Positions 50,301-62,050 are shown, numbered from the stretch's first letter. The stretch: 64,000 nucleotides of DNA from Adiantum capillus-veneris (GCA_014529385.2 CM043963.1:94931912-94995911), one strand, 5' to 3'. The notes: generated by a model from the sequence alone, not told the origin. Numbers and translations are program-made.

Positions 50301-50562
50301 TTTAGCAGTAATAATTACTGAAACCATTCAATTTTACTTAACTAATTAAATTCATAGTGTAACCTTTCAGAGCCAGTAACTTTTCTAGATTTTATCAAAA
50401 TTCTAATCTGAAAATTTCTAGCCTGGGGTTTGTTGTGCTTAAGATTCCAAAAATACCAATATTTGCCATGGCCGGACAATTCTACATTGCTTTTTCAATA
50501 ATCATATCAGTTTGATTAAGCTTTACACAATCTTTAAGGTTTCAGAAACTGGAAAGCTTACA
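47324..50562 (-). repeat. Left LTR of element B, part 2
   Basis: This is the homologue of 53936-57049. It contains the short conserved frame at 47649-47837, a ~150-bp AT-rich tandem repeat at 48700-49640 (each unit with TTTTCCCCCTTTTAATTT, CTAAAAATAGTGTAATT and CTGATAATTATCTCAAAG), and the LTR end ...AAGCTTACA at 50562. Confidence 0.92.
47649..47837 (-). CDS. Possible gag leader exon inside the left LTR of element B
   Basis: A 62-codon frame beginning MAPKRTRENPTSDDED and staying hydrophilic to MANQSQ, followed by CAG|GTGGGT, a good splice donor. The same frame is open in the other LTR (54263-54448), while the surrounding LTR has drifted. The start resembles the basic N-termini of plant gypsy Gag proteins, so I infer that it is spliced to the gag body in the internal region. 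Confidence 0.45.
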   Translation of the reverse strand: MAPKRTRENPTSDDEDVASKQTRASPHDDEARPSSRPTEESLQAPAKQQMANQSQVGFPLFN

Positions 50563-51435
50563 ATCACCCCAACTTAAGAATTTGAGATGCTCTCATCTCA
50601 ACCGAAATTGGGAAAATCTTTGAGAAGAGAAATTCATCCTCCCAAGTGGCATCTTCGAAGGGATAACCTTTCCACTTTACCAAATGTTATTGATTATTGT
50701 AAGAGTTCTTTTTAGTTTCTGGTTGGAGTTACTTGCTAGTCAATTTTTCCTCAAGAAACTCTTAGTGTTGAGCCCATCTTAAAAACCTTTACAAATCATT
50801 TGTATCATCTCAAAAACCAGGTTAATTAATTTCATAGAAGATCCATATATCCACCTTGTCAACATGAACGCGCTCGGTCTAATTGACCATTCAAAGCAAT
50901 CGGCGTTCGACAAGTATCATGTATTTCAGCTTTGCCAATCTGAACGAGCTTGGCATGTTCTTGCTATTCTAAGAAATCTGCGTTCAGCACAAGCTTCCAC
51001 CATTTCACCAGAGGTACCCCCTCTATGCTCTAACCTGGTTGACCAACAATATGTAAAGGGTTTCAAGAAGTATCATACCAATAGTTCTTTTCGGCTTCCT
51101 ATTAGTCTCGTACCTTAATACTTTCATATCTAGGTCATTTTCCAAGGAAGGCTATCGCGTGCACAAAAAATGCGAGTTGGTTTCTTGATAACTATCTCAT
51201 TCTCAAAATTCAAATACTATCGAGAACCTCTGTCTCATTTGCTAGATCAATCCTTAATTTCTTGATTGACTACTAACTTAACTTTAGATTCCTTAAGTAA
51301 TTTTAGAAAAGAAAATCATGTATACCATTATAATATATAAGTAACTCAAAGTTTTATATTATCGACTTATAGTGGTTTACAAAGCTCTATGATTGCTAAT
51401 TGTGGCCAAGCGAGTGGCTCTCTTATCTTCCTCAT

Positions 51436-52260
51436 TCATAAGGTTGGTTCTCCCATGGTTGCATAAGATCTGGCTCCTCTTGCTCTTCCTCTACCTCGTC
51501 CTCCAGTTCTACCTCCTCTTAGATCATCTCCTTGATTTTGAGGAATGGCTCTAGCAGTAGTTTGAGGGTTTTTCTCTTCAGGACAGTTATTTCTATAGTG
51601 CCCCATTTGATTGCATCCATAGCACCTAACGCTTGGGAAGGTCTGCTCCAAGTTCACTGCTGCGGCGGCTAGTCCACATTGTTGGTATCCTTGGTTGAAA
51701 GTTCTCCTGGCTCTTCCCCTAAAGTTATTAAATCCATTATAGTTCCTTATGGAGTTGGTTCCTTCACTGCAAGAGGCTTAGCCCTGAGAAGGGCATCCTG
51801 TATTGATGTAGGTCTCATGGCTTCGAGACATGTACTCAGGGGTTTGTTGAGGCCTTGACAGAAACGGGCAATTTGTTGCTCCATGGTCATCTGGGGAGCA
51901 TAGCGTCGTAAAGACACAAACTTGGTGTAGTACTCCTCTAATGAAAGTCCTAGCTGGTGTAGACCAAAGAACTCGTTCATCTTGATAGTTTGATGTGCAC
52001 GAGGGAGATAACGTTCTTTGATTGCCTGCTTCATTTTCTCCCAAGATGGACTACTCGTGGGATTATCTCTGCAGTGTTGCTTCCACCAAAGTTTGGCATC
52101 TCCGCTGAGACGGAACATACCCAACATTGTTTGGTTTTCTAGAGAAGTTCCTGCAGCTTTGAAATAGTCATCCATAGCATCTAACCATGCTTCGGCATCT
52201 CGGCCTAAATTGGGTCCCTCTCCCTTGAAAGTAAGGAGTTGAACTTGCTTTAGTAGTAAT
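51436..52260 (-). pseudogene. gag of element B
   Basis: The capsid-like segment (52175-51747) shows the retrotransposon-gag pattern: GDAKLWWKQHC, WEKMKQAIKERYLP, LSLEEYYTKFVSL and ARFCQGLNKPL. A second frame (51657-51436) has a CCHC knuckle (CYGCNQMGHYRNNC) and an Arg/Gly-rich tail. One frame change lies between them near 51700. It binds and packages its RNA if translated from an intact relative. Confidence 0.85.
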
Positions 52261-52519
52261 TTTTTCTCTTGACTAACAGTGTAAAGGCTATTTATGCAAG
52301 TATTTCCCTGAGATTGAATTAGTGGAATTTAGTACCAGATGAAATCTTTCTTACTTACACTTTTAACTTATTTCCTACTCAAGACTTTTGCACATAGGAT
52401 GAAGACAATTGCCAAACCATAAACAAAAACTACTTATAGCATTTTGTTGAGAACCATAGTATGTACAAGAGTTAACACAACTCATGAAGATCCTACTATG
52501 TACAAAGGTGACGATAGTC

Positions 52520-52993
52520 CTATACTAAAATCTTGAGGACTTTGGGTGGATCAGATATAGGATCAAAATATACAACATCTTTTGGTACACTAAAACTAGG
52601 GCCTACTCCTATGGGCCTAATTCTACCTGGGTAGATCACTTTAGACACCTGATTAAACACCCACTGATTTTGTGATACTTGGACATCATCTATCACAAGG
52701 GTTTCTTCTGGATTCTCCATCCCAATGAAAAAGTATACTTCAATCACTTGAAGATCTTCGGCCCATTTGAGTCTCTTCATATTTAGTTCTAAACCTTCTA
52801 ACTCTCCCGCATCAATGAAGAAAAATCCACCAGATCCTGACCACTTGATTCTCCAAGTGGAAGGAGAAAATCTATTATCCAGCCATTTCATCACGCTTTT
52901 TTGCATTGAATAGTCTCGGGATAGGCAAGCCCTCATAAACCTAATGTTGAAATCCATGAATTTGAAGTAGTCATGATGGAAATTTTCCTGCAA
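52520..52993 (-). CDS. Unrecognised 157-codon frame between PBS and gag of element B
   Basis: Open, with normal amino-acid composition (SPSTWRIKWSGSGGFFFIDAG, VYFFIGMENPEETLVIDDV). It does not resemble Gag, protease or other retroelement proteins I know. It lies where a leader or captured sequence would be in a non-autonomous element. It could be a captured host exon. Confidence 0.4.
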   Translation of the reverse strand: MQENFHHDYFKFMDFNIRFMRACLSRDYSMQKSVMKWLDNRFSPSTWRIKWSGSGGFFFIDAGELEGLELNMKRLKWAEDLQVIEVYFFIGMENPEETLVIDDVQVSQNQWVFNQVSKVIYPGRIRPIGVGPSFSVPKDVVYFDPISDPPKVLKILV

Positions 52994-53130
52994 AGATGGG
53001 GATAATTCTCTCTCTTCCTTTCACTCCCTCTTTTCAATTAAATACGTCTTTAATTGAATTTGTCAAAGATCACTTATTTCAACCTAACGCCTTAAACTTT
53101 TCCCTAGGTCCAAGACTGTAATTAACACAC

Positions 53131-53142
53131 ACTCTGATACCA
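53131..53142 (-). other. Primer binding site of element B
   Basis: On minus TGGTATCAGAGT, three bases inside the 5' LTR. It is the initiator-Met tRNA complement with one end mismatch relative to element A. Confidence 0.85.
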
Positions 53143-53145
53143 CTT

Positions 53146-56100
53146 TGTGAGATCCCCAACCCGCCAATACCCAGATCGGGATGGGATCCTTGACAGGTCT
53201 CTAGGTCTAATAAAAATCAGAGTCTCTAAACATGAAAAATCCAAGGAACAAGCCTTTTTCATGAACAATGGCTTGAGTCTATAGCCGTAGAAGAAGACCT
53301 AGTCATGTCTCGCAACAAAAATTGGAAAATGTATTAAAAGTACAAAAAAACTATTTCGGCCCTATAACTTCCACAAATTGGCTAAGGTATTCTCAACCAA
53401 CGCTTTTTTCCCTCTAACATATGTGAGGGCACAGCCCGCTGGTGGACTACTCTTCCAATTGAAGAAGGTTTCTAAACGTTTTAGTGCGCGGGGATGGATA
53501 ATCACCTGACTAATCAGGTCTACCCGTCCATGATTTACAACCTTAGTCAATCCCCACTTACCACCCCGCACTCATACATGATTCTTTTGTTATTTAATTA
53601 CTACCACGTTCTTATCACAATTAAAATAATGATTCTTTTTATCCTTCATAACAGGATTTCATTAAAACAACCCTTGAAAACAGTATTGAAAACATTCTTT
53701 TAGCAAACATACATCTTTAAACTTAAGACATGGTACTGTCAATCAAAACATTGTCCATAATAACAAGCACCAATACTCTTCTTGTCTCAAGACCACCTAA
53801 GGGTGAAAAAACGGCACCCATTCCTTCTTCATAATCCGGAGTGGATAAACGCCCACCCAAGGTTCCGGGTGCCCATACACCAAACCAGCTGCCCATACAA
53901 CCGGGCGGCTCCCCTAGGCTAAAAAACGGCATCCTAACTTATGTAGAAACATCAAAACATGACACGGAGTAGAAACTCAACGTTCATGGGGGTAACCGAC
54001 TTACTCGTGGCTAGAAAGCCCCCAATTTGTATCAATTTATACCAAGGAGTCGGAGGTGTCTTGAGACAAGCTGTCTTAAGGATGATCAATCATATCTTTC
54101 CTAATTCAACCAGTTTTAACCCAAACAATTCTTTCCTACATTATAAACAAATGCACATTGGAAGTTACCTTCCATTTCTGGTCAATTATTCCTTTCCTGA
54201 TTCTTACTCACTTCTTACATATGCAATACTAACTTATAAAAGAACTTAAACTATTTAAAGATTTAATTGAATAATAGGAAACCCACCTGGGATTGATTGG
54301 CCATCTGCTGCTGCACTGGCGCCTGAAGACTCTCCTCTATAGGCCTACTACTAGGCCTGGCTTCGTCGTCGTGCGATGCTCTAGTTCGTTTTGGAGCTAC
54401 GTCCTCATCATCAGATGTAGGATTTGCTCGGGTCTTTTTATGTGCCATAATTTCTTATCCTTATAAAAAGGATGTCTAATCATTAGGTACATTAATTTAA
54501 ATCTAAACTTAACCTTTGTATTCAACCGTAACCCATCCAAGGTTAAATTTGTAGTCTTAATTGGTAAATTCTTGACCTAGTAATTTCTTATTTTTCTATA
54601 AAGGCATGAGAACTTTTTCCACAGCTTCCCTAAGGGTTTTCTAAGCTATCCTAATTTCCTAATTTCCCCATCAAATCTTAAGCTTGGAATCTAATTATTT
54701 TGAGCTTAATATTTATTCTATTTATTTTCTCTTAAAGATTTCATTTCCTCAACTTTATATTATAGGTTTACACTTACTATAATTTTTCTAAAAACGTTTG
54801 ACCGCAAAGTCTACTTTTTTTTAATTATTCTTTTGCTAAAAATAGGACTTTTGGTCAATTATAGTTTCCTAAATATTTATTCTGGTAATTATCTTATTAT
54901 TTTCCAACTTAATTATATAATTTCCATCTTTAATTTTCAGCTAAAACTAGGATAATTTGACCTAAATAAATATTTATACTAATTTTTTAACCTTGAAATA
55001 ATTATCACGGCCTTTTCATCATTTAACCTAGCTCTGATAAATAGCATGTGATCATATAGCATGATTTACTAATTTCCCCCTTTAGTTTTTAGCTAGAATT
55101 AGTATAATTTGACTTAGATAAATATTTATACTACTTTTCTAACCTTGATATAATTATCACGGCCTCTTTATTCTATAATCTAGCTCTGATAAATAGCATG
55201 TAATCATAGCACATGATTTATTAACTTCCCCCTTTAATTTACCCTTAATAATAGTGGTTTTCTACTAAGATAATTATCTATAATTAAGATAATTATATGG
55301 GTTACTTAAGATGTAATTAAGGTTTGATAATTATTTCAAAGCTTTTCGGGTTAATTTACTATTTTCTCCCTTCTATTTTCTCTTAAAAATAGTGTAATTT
55401 TGTTGAGATAATTAGTTAAACTAATTTTTTGAGGTTAACATAACTATCACAGGTTTTGTAAGATGTGATTTACCTCTGATAATTATCTCAAAGAATTTTG
55501 AATCACTTTGCTATTTTCCCCCTTTTAATTTCCCCTAAAAGTAGTGTAATTATGCTAAGTAGTGTTACACTATTTATCGTGGGTTTTGTAAGGTGTATTT
55601 TATCTATGATAATTATCTTAAAGCATTTTCAATCAATTTTCTATTTTCCTCCTTTTTATTTATCCTAAAACAATGTAATTCTGCTAAGATATTTAGGTAA
55701 ACTAATTATCTGAGGTTAACATAATTATCAAAGGTTATTTAAGATGTGATTAACCTCTGATAAATATCTCAAAGAAGTTTGAATCAGTTTGCTATTTTCC
55801 CCTTTTAATTTGTAATTAAAACAGTGTAATTCTGCTAAGATAACTAGGTAAACTAATCATATAAGATTAAGATAATTATCATGGGTCTCCTAAGATGTAG
55901 TTAACCTGTGATAAATAACTCAAAGCATTTTGAATCAATTTGCTAATTTTTCCTTTTTAATTTGTCCTAAAAACATTGTAATTTTGCTAAAATAATTAGG
56001 TTAAGATAATTATCACGGGTTTACTACAATGTGACTAACCTATGATACATATCTCAAAGCATTTTGAATCAGATTGCTATTTTCCTCCTTTTAATTTCTC

Positions 56101-57049
56101 TCAAAAACAATGTAATTCTGCTTAATTAATTATGAAAAGTACTCAAAAAATTATAAGATAATTTTTCTAGCATAATGGCAGTCTAACACAGCTCTGATAA
56201 TTATCATAGCTTAATATAAACTTAATTAGTATAATTACCATTAATTTATGATTAAAGTGGATAATTTTAGCCCTAATATGATATAATAATTAATTAGCTT
56301 AATATCCCTAATCTTAATTACAATAAACAACAGAGAATATTTAATTAAGAGAGGATTTTTGAGTATACATAAGATTAATCTTCAATTTATTAAGAAAATA
56401 GGTTAACCTAGCTTTTCTAATTAAGAAAGATTAGGCTAATTACCGTTTAATTAACCAACTAGAGCTTGATCTCTAGTGATTTCTGTATATAGGTCTCTCT
56501 AGATGAGAGAGAATGTGCCAAGGCTCCTAGTTTGTCTGAAATTGTGAAGCAATGGTCATATTTATAGGTTTCTGGGCACTCACAGGCTGGAAAATGGCAG
56601 TAACTTGCATCCCAAGCAGCCCTCCAGCTCCAAAAATGCCCCCTTCTGCTAAATCTAGTATGATAAAGTTCATCATTACCCCACACAACCCCCCAGATAC
56701 ACATAATCGATTTTCTACTAGTTTGTTGACTTTTAATGATTAATTTTGGAAATATGTGCAATTTCTAGAACCTTAGGATAAAAAGTCTTTAGCAGTAATA
56801 ATTACTAAAACCATTCAATTTTACTCAGCTTATTAAATTCATAGTGTAGCCTTTCAGAGCCCGTAACTTTTCCAGATTTTATCGGAATTCTGTTCTGAAA
56901 ATTTCTAGCCCGGGGTTTGCTGTGCTTAAGATTCCAAAAATACCAATATTTGCCACGGTCGGACAATTCTACGATGCTTTTTCAATAATCATATGAGTTT
57001 AATTAAGATTTATACAATCTTTAAGGTTTCAGAAACTGGAAACCTTACA
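53146..57049 (-). repeat. Right (5') LTR of element B, complete
   Basis: 3904 bp, TG...CA on both strands. It carries the conserved short frame 54263-54448 and the ~150-bp AT-rich tandem units (about 55260-56110). It is followed by the 5-bp duplication ATTTG (57050-57054). Confidence 0.92.
54263..54448 (-). CDS. Possible gag leader exon inside the right LTR of element B
   Basis: Sister of the frame at 47649-47837: starts MAHKKTRANPTSDDED, ends MANQSQ before CAG|GTGGGT. This is the 5' LTR copy, so it is the one that would be transcribed upstream of gag. Confidence 0.45.
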   Translation of the reverse strand: MAHKKTRANPTSDDEDVAPKRTRASHDDEARPSSRPIEESLQAPVQQQMANQSQVGFLLFN

Positions 57050-58170
57050 ATTTGGGTACATGTCTGACATTATGTAGCGTAAGCTCAGTGCCATTACACA
57101 TAGAAAACTTGTGCCATTACACATAAAAAACTTGATGCTGTCCACACCACATATGTCAAGCTCATAAGAATTTCCTAGCTTTACCATGACATGCGTGGCA
57201 GTGTAGCTAGAAAACCACTCCTTGTGAGGAGTCACATGAAAGCTAGCACCTGAGTCCATAATCCAATTGTGCGCATAACACTCATCATGAGCTAACAATG
57301 CATTAGGACTCAAATCCGTTGTGAAAATCAACACATCAATTGAAACTTTTTCAATGGCTGAAGACTTAACTACATTAAGCTCTTCAATCTTCACGTTGCT
57401 TTTAGGTTTGCCAGACTTCAGTTTTTCCTTGCCCTTATCACGTTGCATTGTACGACAATCTTTCTTCAAGTGTCCCTTTTTATGGCAATAGTAACGCTGT
57501 ACATTTTTCATATCTTTTCCGTGACTCTTGCTACGACCTTGTCTGCAAGCTTGTGAACGAACACACTGCTTTTTCTTGTCACGATTACCACTAGCCACAT
57601 ATGCATCACCATGCCCACTCGCATCAAGATATTGACGTCGAATCTCCTCAGTGAGAAACACACCAACAACACTACTAAAATCTAGCTTGCCATTGGGTGC
57701 AAAATTGTTTATGTTTGTGTTGAAAGTATCCCATGACGATGGTACCAAACATAGCAAGAAAATAGCCTTCATTTCATTATCAAAATTAAAACTTTTGAGA
57801 AGTAAGCTGTGAAAACATGTTGCTGAACTCCTTCAAGTGAGAACTAACACATTTTCCTTCTTTCATGTTTGAGGCATTGTTGCCATCTCAAGCCTGGTAG
57901 AGCATCACAAATATTTGGCATTGGTCTTATCCATTATCATAAAGTAAATGGATTCGCCAAGGTACAGGTGAATGGTTGCCATAGTATGGTCATTCAAGCC
58001 ATCCTACTCATCATTAGTGTATGCATTCTCTCTTCTTGCACACAAGGGTGCTATCAAGCCTTTGTTGATAAAAAAATCTTGCATACGCTACTCTCAAGTG
58101 ACAAAGTTTGAACCATCAAAATTTTTGATGTAGTACTCTTCTCATTTGGAAGCACTTCTCGCAGCCATGA
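57050..58170 (-). pseudogene. Copia gag and protease (element C, right piece)
   Basis: The gag start is near 58169 (ATG GCT GCG AGA; then a degraded KNFDGSNF block). The open part 57772-57055 shows the end of capsid (WDTFNTNINNF, LTEEIRRQ), a zinc knuckle lacking its first Cys (RYYCHKKGHLKKDC) and the protease active site WIMDSGASFHVTP. The frame stops at the B insertion and resumes in the left piece at 15882. Confidence 0.88.
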
Positions 58171-59900
58171 TTAAGAGAATGTAGACAAAAACATTATAGA
58201 GAATTTCTTGGGACAATTTCGACATAGTTTCCCCTAGAAAAGGAGCAAAAACTCAAACCAAAATGTAGTACAATCACTATGTAAGAACAACTAGAACTAC
58301 CAAGAACGCATAAAATGGACTTGCGGGAAAAATCCGAAAGAGTCTCCTTTGTATGAGGAGTCAAAACTCAGCTCAAAAATGCATAAATTGCTCAAAAAAC
58401 CATTACTGTGTGACCACCAAATCGACGTCAAAAGCACAAAAAATTGTCCAGGTACATGTCCTATGACAAGGGTATCGTAAAGGGGAACTCCAGCTACTTG
58501 TATCACCAAAGGTAACATTTGAGAATACCCCAGCTCTAACAAAACCTCATGATATTGACCCTCCAAAGGAGGCTAATGCAGACACAAAAGGACTAGCCAC
58601 AGTTTCTGAAAGGGCTCTTTCGGTCCAAGTCTCAAAAACAGCCAAGAAAAAATGCCAAAATAGCCAGAATTGGCTCCACACGTAGTACAATAGGTAGTGT
58701 CCGCAACTCAACGTACATGAGTGAACCGCGCTCAAATAGGTTCCAAGAACTACTGCATACAGTAAAAGTGATCCTTGTGGGGATATCTGCTCTCAAAAGA
58801 TCTCAGTAGCACTAGGTGTGATCACACAAAAATGCATATGTCAACACATCTATCCGCATAGAAACTGTTGTGGAAATGACTACCAAATCGTATGTGAAAG
58901 CGATGTGTTTGTGTCTAGAAACCTTTGTGTATAAAACAAGTATAAAAACTTCGGAACATTAAGACAGTGGCGAATCGCCAATGTCGAGGCACGTATGTTG
59001 GTGTCAAAAAACCTGCTCACTCTCAATCACTTTCTCTGTCTCTCACTCGTTCGCTCGCAATCAAACCCTTGTGCTTGCTCTCCTTTGAAAAAGTCTCTCT
59101 CTCACAGCTGTCAATCTCTCAAGCATGCTCACTCTCTCTCTCTCTTTGTCTCGCTCTCTCTCTCTCTCTCTAGAATTGTGGAGAGAAACAATGGAGCGGG
59201 GGGTGGGTGTATCGAGGATTGTCATGAGCTTCGCACCAGACATCATGTCAGACGATAGGTGTTGGTAAAATGGCTAGATAGACCTGAAGAAGGTTCTACA
59301 TGGCACCGTGGGATTAGCGCCTTGCACACAAAGTGTGTGTAACGTCAATTTTTTAATAACAAAATTGATGTTTGGTTTTTGCAAACTACTACTTAGCACT
59401 ATCGTTTGATGAGCGAGCTCGGAAGGGGGATAAGCACAAATATCGGGCTTGGGAGGCGTGCAAAACCTGCTCGCACAGAGTGTGCGTGTGTGATTTGTCT
59501 TGCTCACGGTGTTGTTATTCCAGCACTGCCCGAGCTTATTACTTTCCTTAATGCCCTGAAGCTTGATTGCCCGGCACCCTACTCGGCCTTGGCAACCTTG
59601 ATTTGCATTCAATTGCCTGCCTTCCCTTTTTGAATCTACTGCCCAAATGCCTTGCTGCTCACAGACTGTAGAAATTCTATTGCTTTTGCTTGATTGGCCT
59701 CGTAGAGAGGGTGTGTGTACTTGATGTTGCAGCCCGAAGCTTGTGAATCTCTACCTGCTGTCGACCTTGCTTGGATTCCAATTGATTTGAGCTGCCCTTG
59801 ATTCAAGCCTTTGATTTTCTTGTACGCAACTTGTAAATTCTATCGATTCCTTTGCTCTGCTCAATTCTCCCTTGCTTTCAATTTCCTGAAAAAAACATAG
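58171..59900. other. No recognisable gene; CT-rich in the second half
   Basis: This may include the 5' leader and LTR of copia C, but without a second copy no boundary can be set. A TATA-like GTATAAAAC near 58929-58950 is followed on plus by a CT-rich stretch (59020-59170). Small frames have no recognisable content. Confidence 0.4.
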
Positions 59901-59906
59901 AGTGAC

Positions 59907-60178
59907 TACTCTCTCTCATGCTCCACCAAAGACAGGCTCTCCTTCTCCTGCATCTCTTCCCCCTTCTCTCCATTCCTTCCCTTGCATTTGATTTCATGTA
60001 GAAACTGTGAAGCTTCAAAACTTTTGAGCTTCCTCCTCGACTCGGGAAGGCTACACGAGCGATTAGCTGGGGCTCAGGCTCGGGTGCCCTGAGCTCTATA
60101 AGGGAAGGGATGGAGAGAAGGGGGAAGGGATGTAGGAGAAGAAGAGCCTATCTTTGGTGGAGCATGAGAGAGAGTAAT
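59907..60178. repeat. Long inverted repeat, ~77-bp arms
   Basis: The arm 59907-59983 (CTCTCTCATGCTCCACCAAAGA...) pairs with 60101-60178 with about five mismatches in 75. The loop is about 117 bp. The transcript would fold into a long near-perfect hairpin. It could be a foldback (MITE-like) element or a small-RNA source. Confidence 0.8.
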
Positions 60179-60375
60179 GAATCTCTCCTCCTATTTGCGA
60201 TTATAGGTAATGGTAGCCCCCCCCGACCATGGACACTAGCCACTTGGCCTAAAACCCAACTATGTATGCTAAGCTGAATATCATCTATACTATTATAAAA
60301 GGGGAGGGATCCCCCCCCCCCCGTGAGACACGTGGTGAGACTAGCTTCATTCGACAGTGCTCTCTGCAGCCCCAA

Positions 60376-60376
<1 letters not shown>

Positions 60377-60446
<70 letters not shown>

Positions 60447-60460
60447 CACACACACATAGA
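60377..60460. repeat. (CA)n run and neighbours
   Basis: About 66 bases of CA repeats (60377-60443), preceded by a C(11) run at 60311-60321. The open frames here are artefacts. Confidence 0.95.
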
Positions 60461-60519
60461 GAATGGTGCAAAAATTGAGAGAGAGGTGGCCGCTGGCTGC
60501 ACTAGTGTTTACTTACTAG

Positions 60520-60640
60520 GAATGCTAATTAGCATATGAGTATGTTAAGTAGCATACACATTGTGTTAATTTCTAGTTAGCATATTAGAAATGCTAACTA
60601 GTAGACACATTGTGTTTAAGTAGAATACTAGGTATCTTGC
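60520..60640. repeat. Stray TATGCTAACTAGCAT units
   Basis: Several diverged units of the array at 12610-14360 (AATGCTAATTAGCATATGAG, ATGCTAACTAG). This is the only other place in the window where the family occurs. Confidence 0.7.
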
Positions 60641-61390
60641 TACAGGTACATCTCTCCCCGCAGTATCCTTATTGCCTACGAGCAAGAATAGGGCTTGGGA
60701 GGGAAAATTCTCTTTTCTTCACTTCTCTCACATTTACATTTTGCACATACTAGAAATTTCCTAGATGAATAATCCACACGATGTGAATTTTTATTTCTTC
60801 CACTCTGTACAATCTATTACAACTAACATATGGATTAGCCAAAAAAATATGCTTTCAACAACGTATAGTATTCTGTTTGTCCCAAAAAGGCTAAATGAAA
60901 TACTTCTTTCATCGGATCTCATCATACTACCCCTTTTACACTATAACTTTTCTTTTGACATAAGCGTAGTTATCTTGCTATGAACCAAGAGGATTTGTAC
61001 ACACAGTTAATACCAATCACTAGAAAAAACATATATATTATGTGGTAAGCACAAATTACAATTCCAAAGAACAATACCTAACCTATTTGGTCAGCAAAGA
61101 CTGAACTCCATTAACTCATCTATCAACACTTTCATATTACCCGTGCTACGATACGACCATAGCCTTGATATTTTAATATTTTTGTTGTTTTGATATGCTC
61201 TTTTGTGTTCTTTCTTTGTGTGTGATCAGTGCAAGAGAGAAAGAGTGGGACTTCTTTGATTGCACTTCCTTTCAAACCCTAGACTTCATGGAATCTATGG
61301 TATATTAACTCTTTCATATAGTTTTTGGAGTACTCTCACAAACTCTCACAACCAAAAGCCCGGTGCTTTCTTGGCAAGATCGCAAACTTG
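60641..61390. other. No recognisable feature
   Basis: AT-rich DNA. One 72-codon frame at 60765-60983 has no visible domain and no context supporting a gene. Confidence 0.4.
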
Positions 61391-61399
61391 ACATATTTT

Positions 61400-62050
61400 T
61401 TTGAGAGTAATGGATGATCAACAGGGCAACATGGTGTGCAATTTGATCCAGCTAAAATGAAAATGTTTCAAGCATTTGCCTCATTCATGCAACATTAACA
61501 TGCTATAGAAACATGGGAGGTTTCCACAACCAAATCTATTCAAGCCATTGTTAACAAAAAGAATCAATTTGATGGGAAAGATGTGACAAATTACCTTCGT
61601 GGATATGCAAAGTAAATGGAATTGCATCGAGTACGAGAAGGTGAGATAATTCAAAGCTTTGATTTGGTTGCGACTCTTGAAATTAGAGAGCATGTAAGAG
61701 CAATTACGGAAGGGTATGGGAAAGTTGAGAAACATTAAGTTGGCCTTAAAGGAGGAGTATTTCATGGAAGATTCAGAGTGAGTCACAAAAAGAAATTTTT
61801 TGGAATGGATAGCCAAGCCAAAGGAGGGACTCTCTCCAACATAGTTGCTCAGGTAATTTGAGCGACGCTATTCTCAACTAACAAGGATTGAAAAGGCCAC
61901 ATTGGAATCAGAGAAGACAAATCTTTTCCTACAAGAAGCAAGAAAAGAACTTTAAGAAATCTTGGAGCTTCTACTTGAAGACAAAGATGTTGAGCAAGGG
62001 CTAAAGACTAATTGGAATCACTATAAGAGGAGTACTCCACAACTGCTAGC
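61400..62050 (+). pseudogene. Retrotransposon gag relic
   Basis: Several frames together read as a worn gag: FDGKDVTNYLRGYAK, MELHRVREGEIIQSF, LATLEIREHVRAI-like text, then FFGMDSQAKGG and SEKTNLFLQEARKEL. Stops and shifts occur every 30-60 codons. No LTR was found with it. Confidence 0.6.

Larger units (their letters stand above)
50563..53145 (-). mobile_element. Internal region of element B
   Basis: Read on minus: PBS 53142-53131, an unknown frame (52993-52520), gag capsid-like frame (52175-51747), zinc-knuckle frame (51657-51436), then about 870 bp without coding signal, and the purine-rich TTAAGTTGGGG next to the left LTR (about 50565-50577). No pol domain is present. Confidence 0.88.
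15883..57049 (-). mobile_element. Element B: gag-only LTR element with 3.9-kb LTRs
   Basis: The right (5') LTR is 53146-57049 (3904 bp). The left (3') LTR is 15883-16669 plus 47324-50562, split by element A. Both LTRs are TG...CA bounded. The 5-bp duplication ATTTG lies at 15878-15882 and 57050-57054. The PBS, complementary to initiator-Met tRNA, is at 53142-53131 on minus, 3 bases from the LTR. The internal region is only 2.6 kb (50563-53145), with gag but no protease, reverse transcriptase or integrase. That fits a non-autonomous TR-GAG or LARD-type element served in trans by a gypsy relative. Confidence 0.9.
15300..58170 (-). mobile_element. Element C: Ty1/copia relic, outermost layer of the nest
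   Basis: Only two pieces remain: 15300-15882 and 57050-58170. Read on minus, the right piece gives gag, zinc knuckle and protease. The left piece gives the GAG-pre-integrase domain and the start of integrase. Joining 57055 to 15877 with one ATTTG restores a continuous reading frame across the expected protease-to-integrase spacer. The reverse transcriptase/RNase H part and the left LTR are missing. The right LTR could not be delimited. Confidence 0.85.

Noticed and set aside
53494..53703. Plus-strand 69-codon frame in the right LTR of B
   Set aside because: AT-rich chance frame antisense to the element, closed in the other LTR copy.
58929..59260. A promoter and protein-coding gene after the TATA-like site
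   Set aside because: The downstream frames are CT-repeat translations and no coding exon follows. It is kept only as a note in the unassigned stretch.
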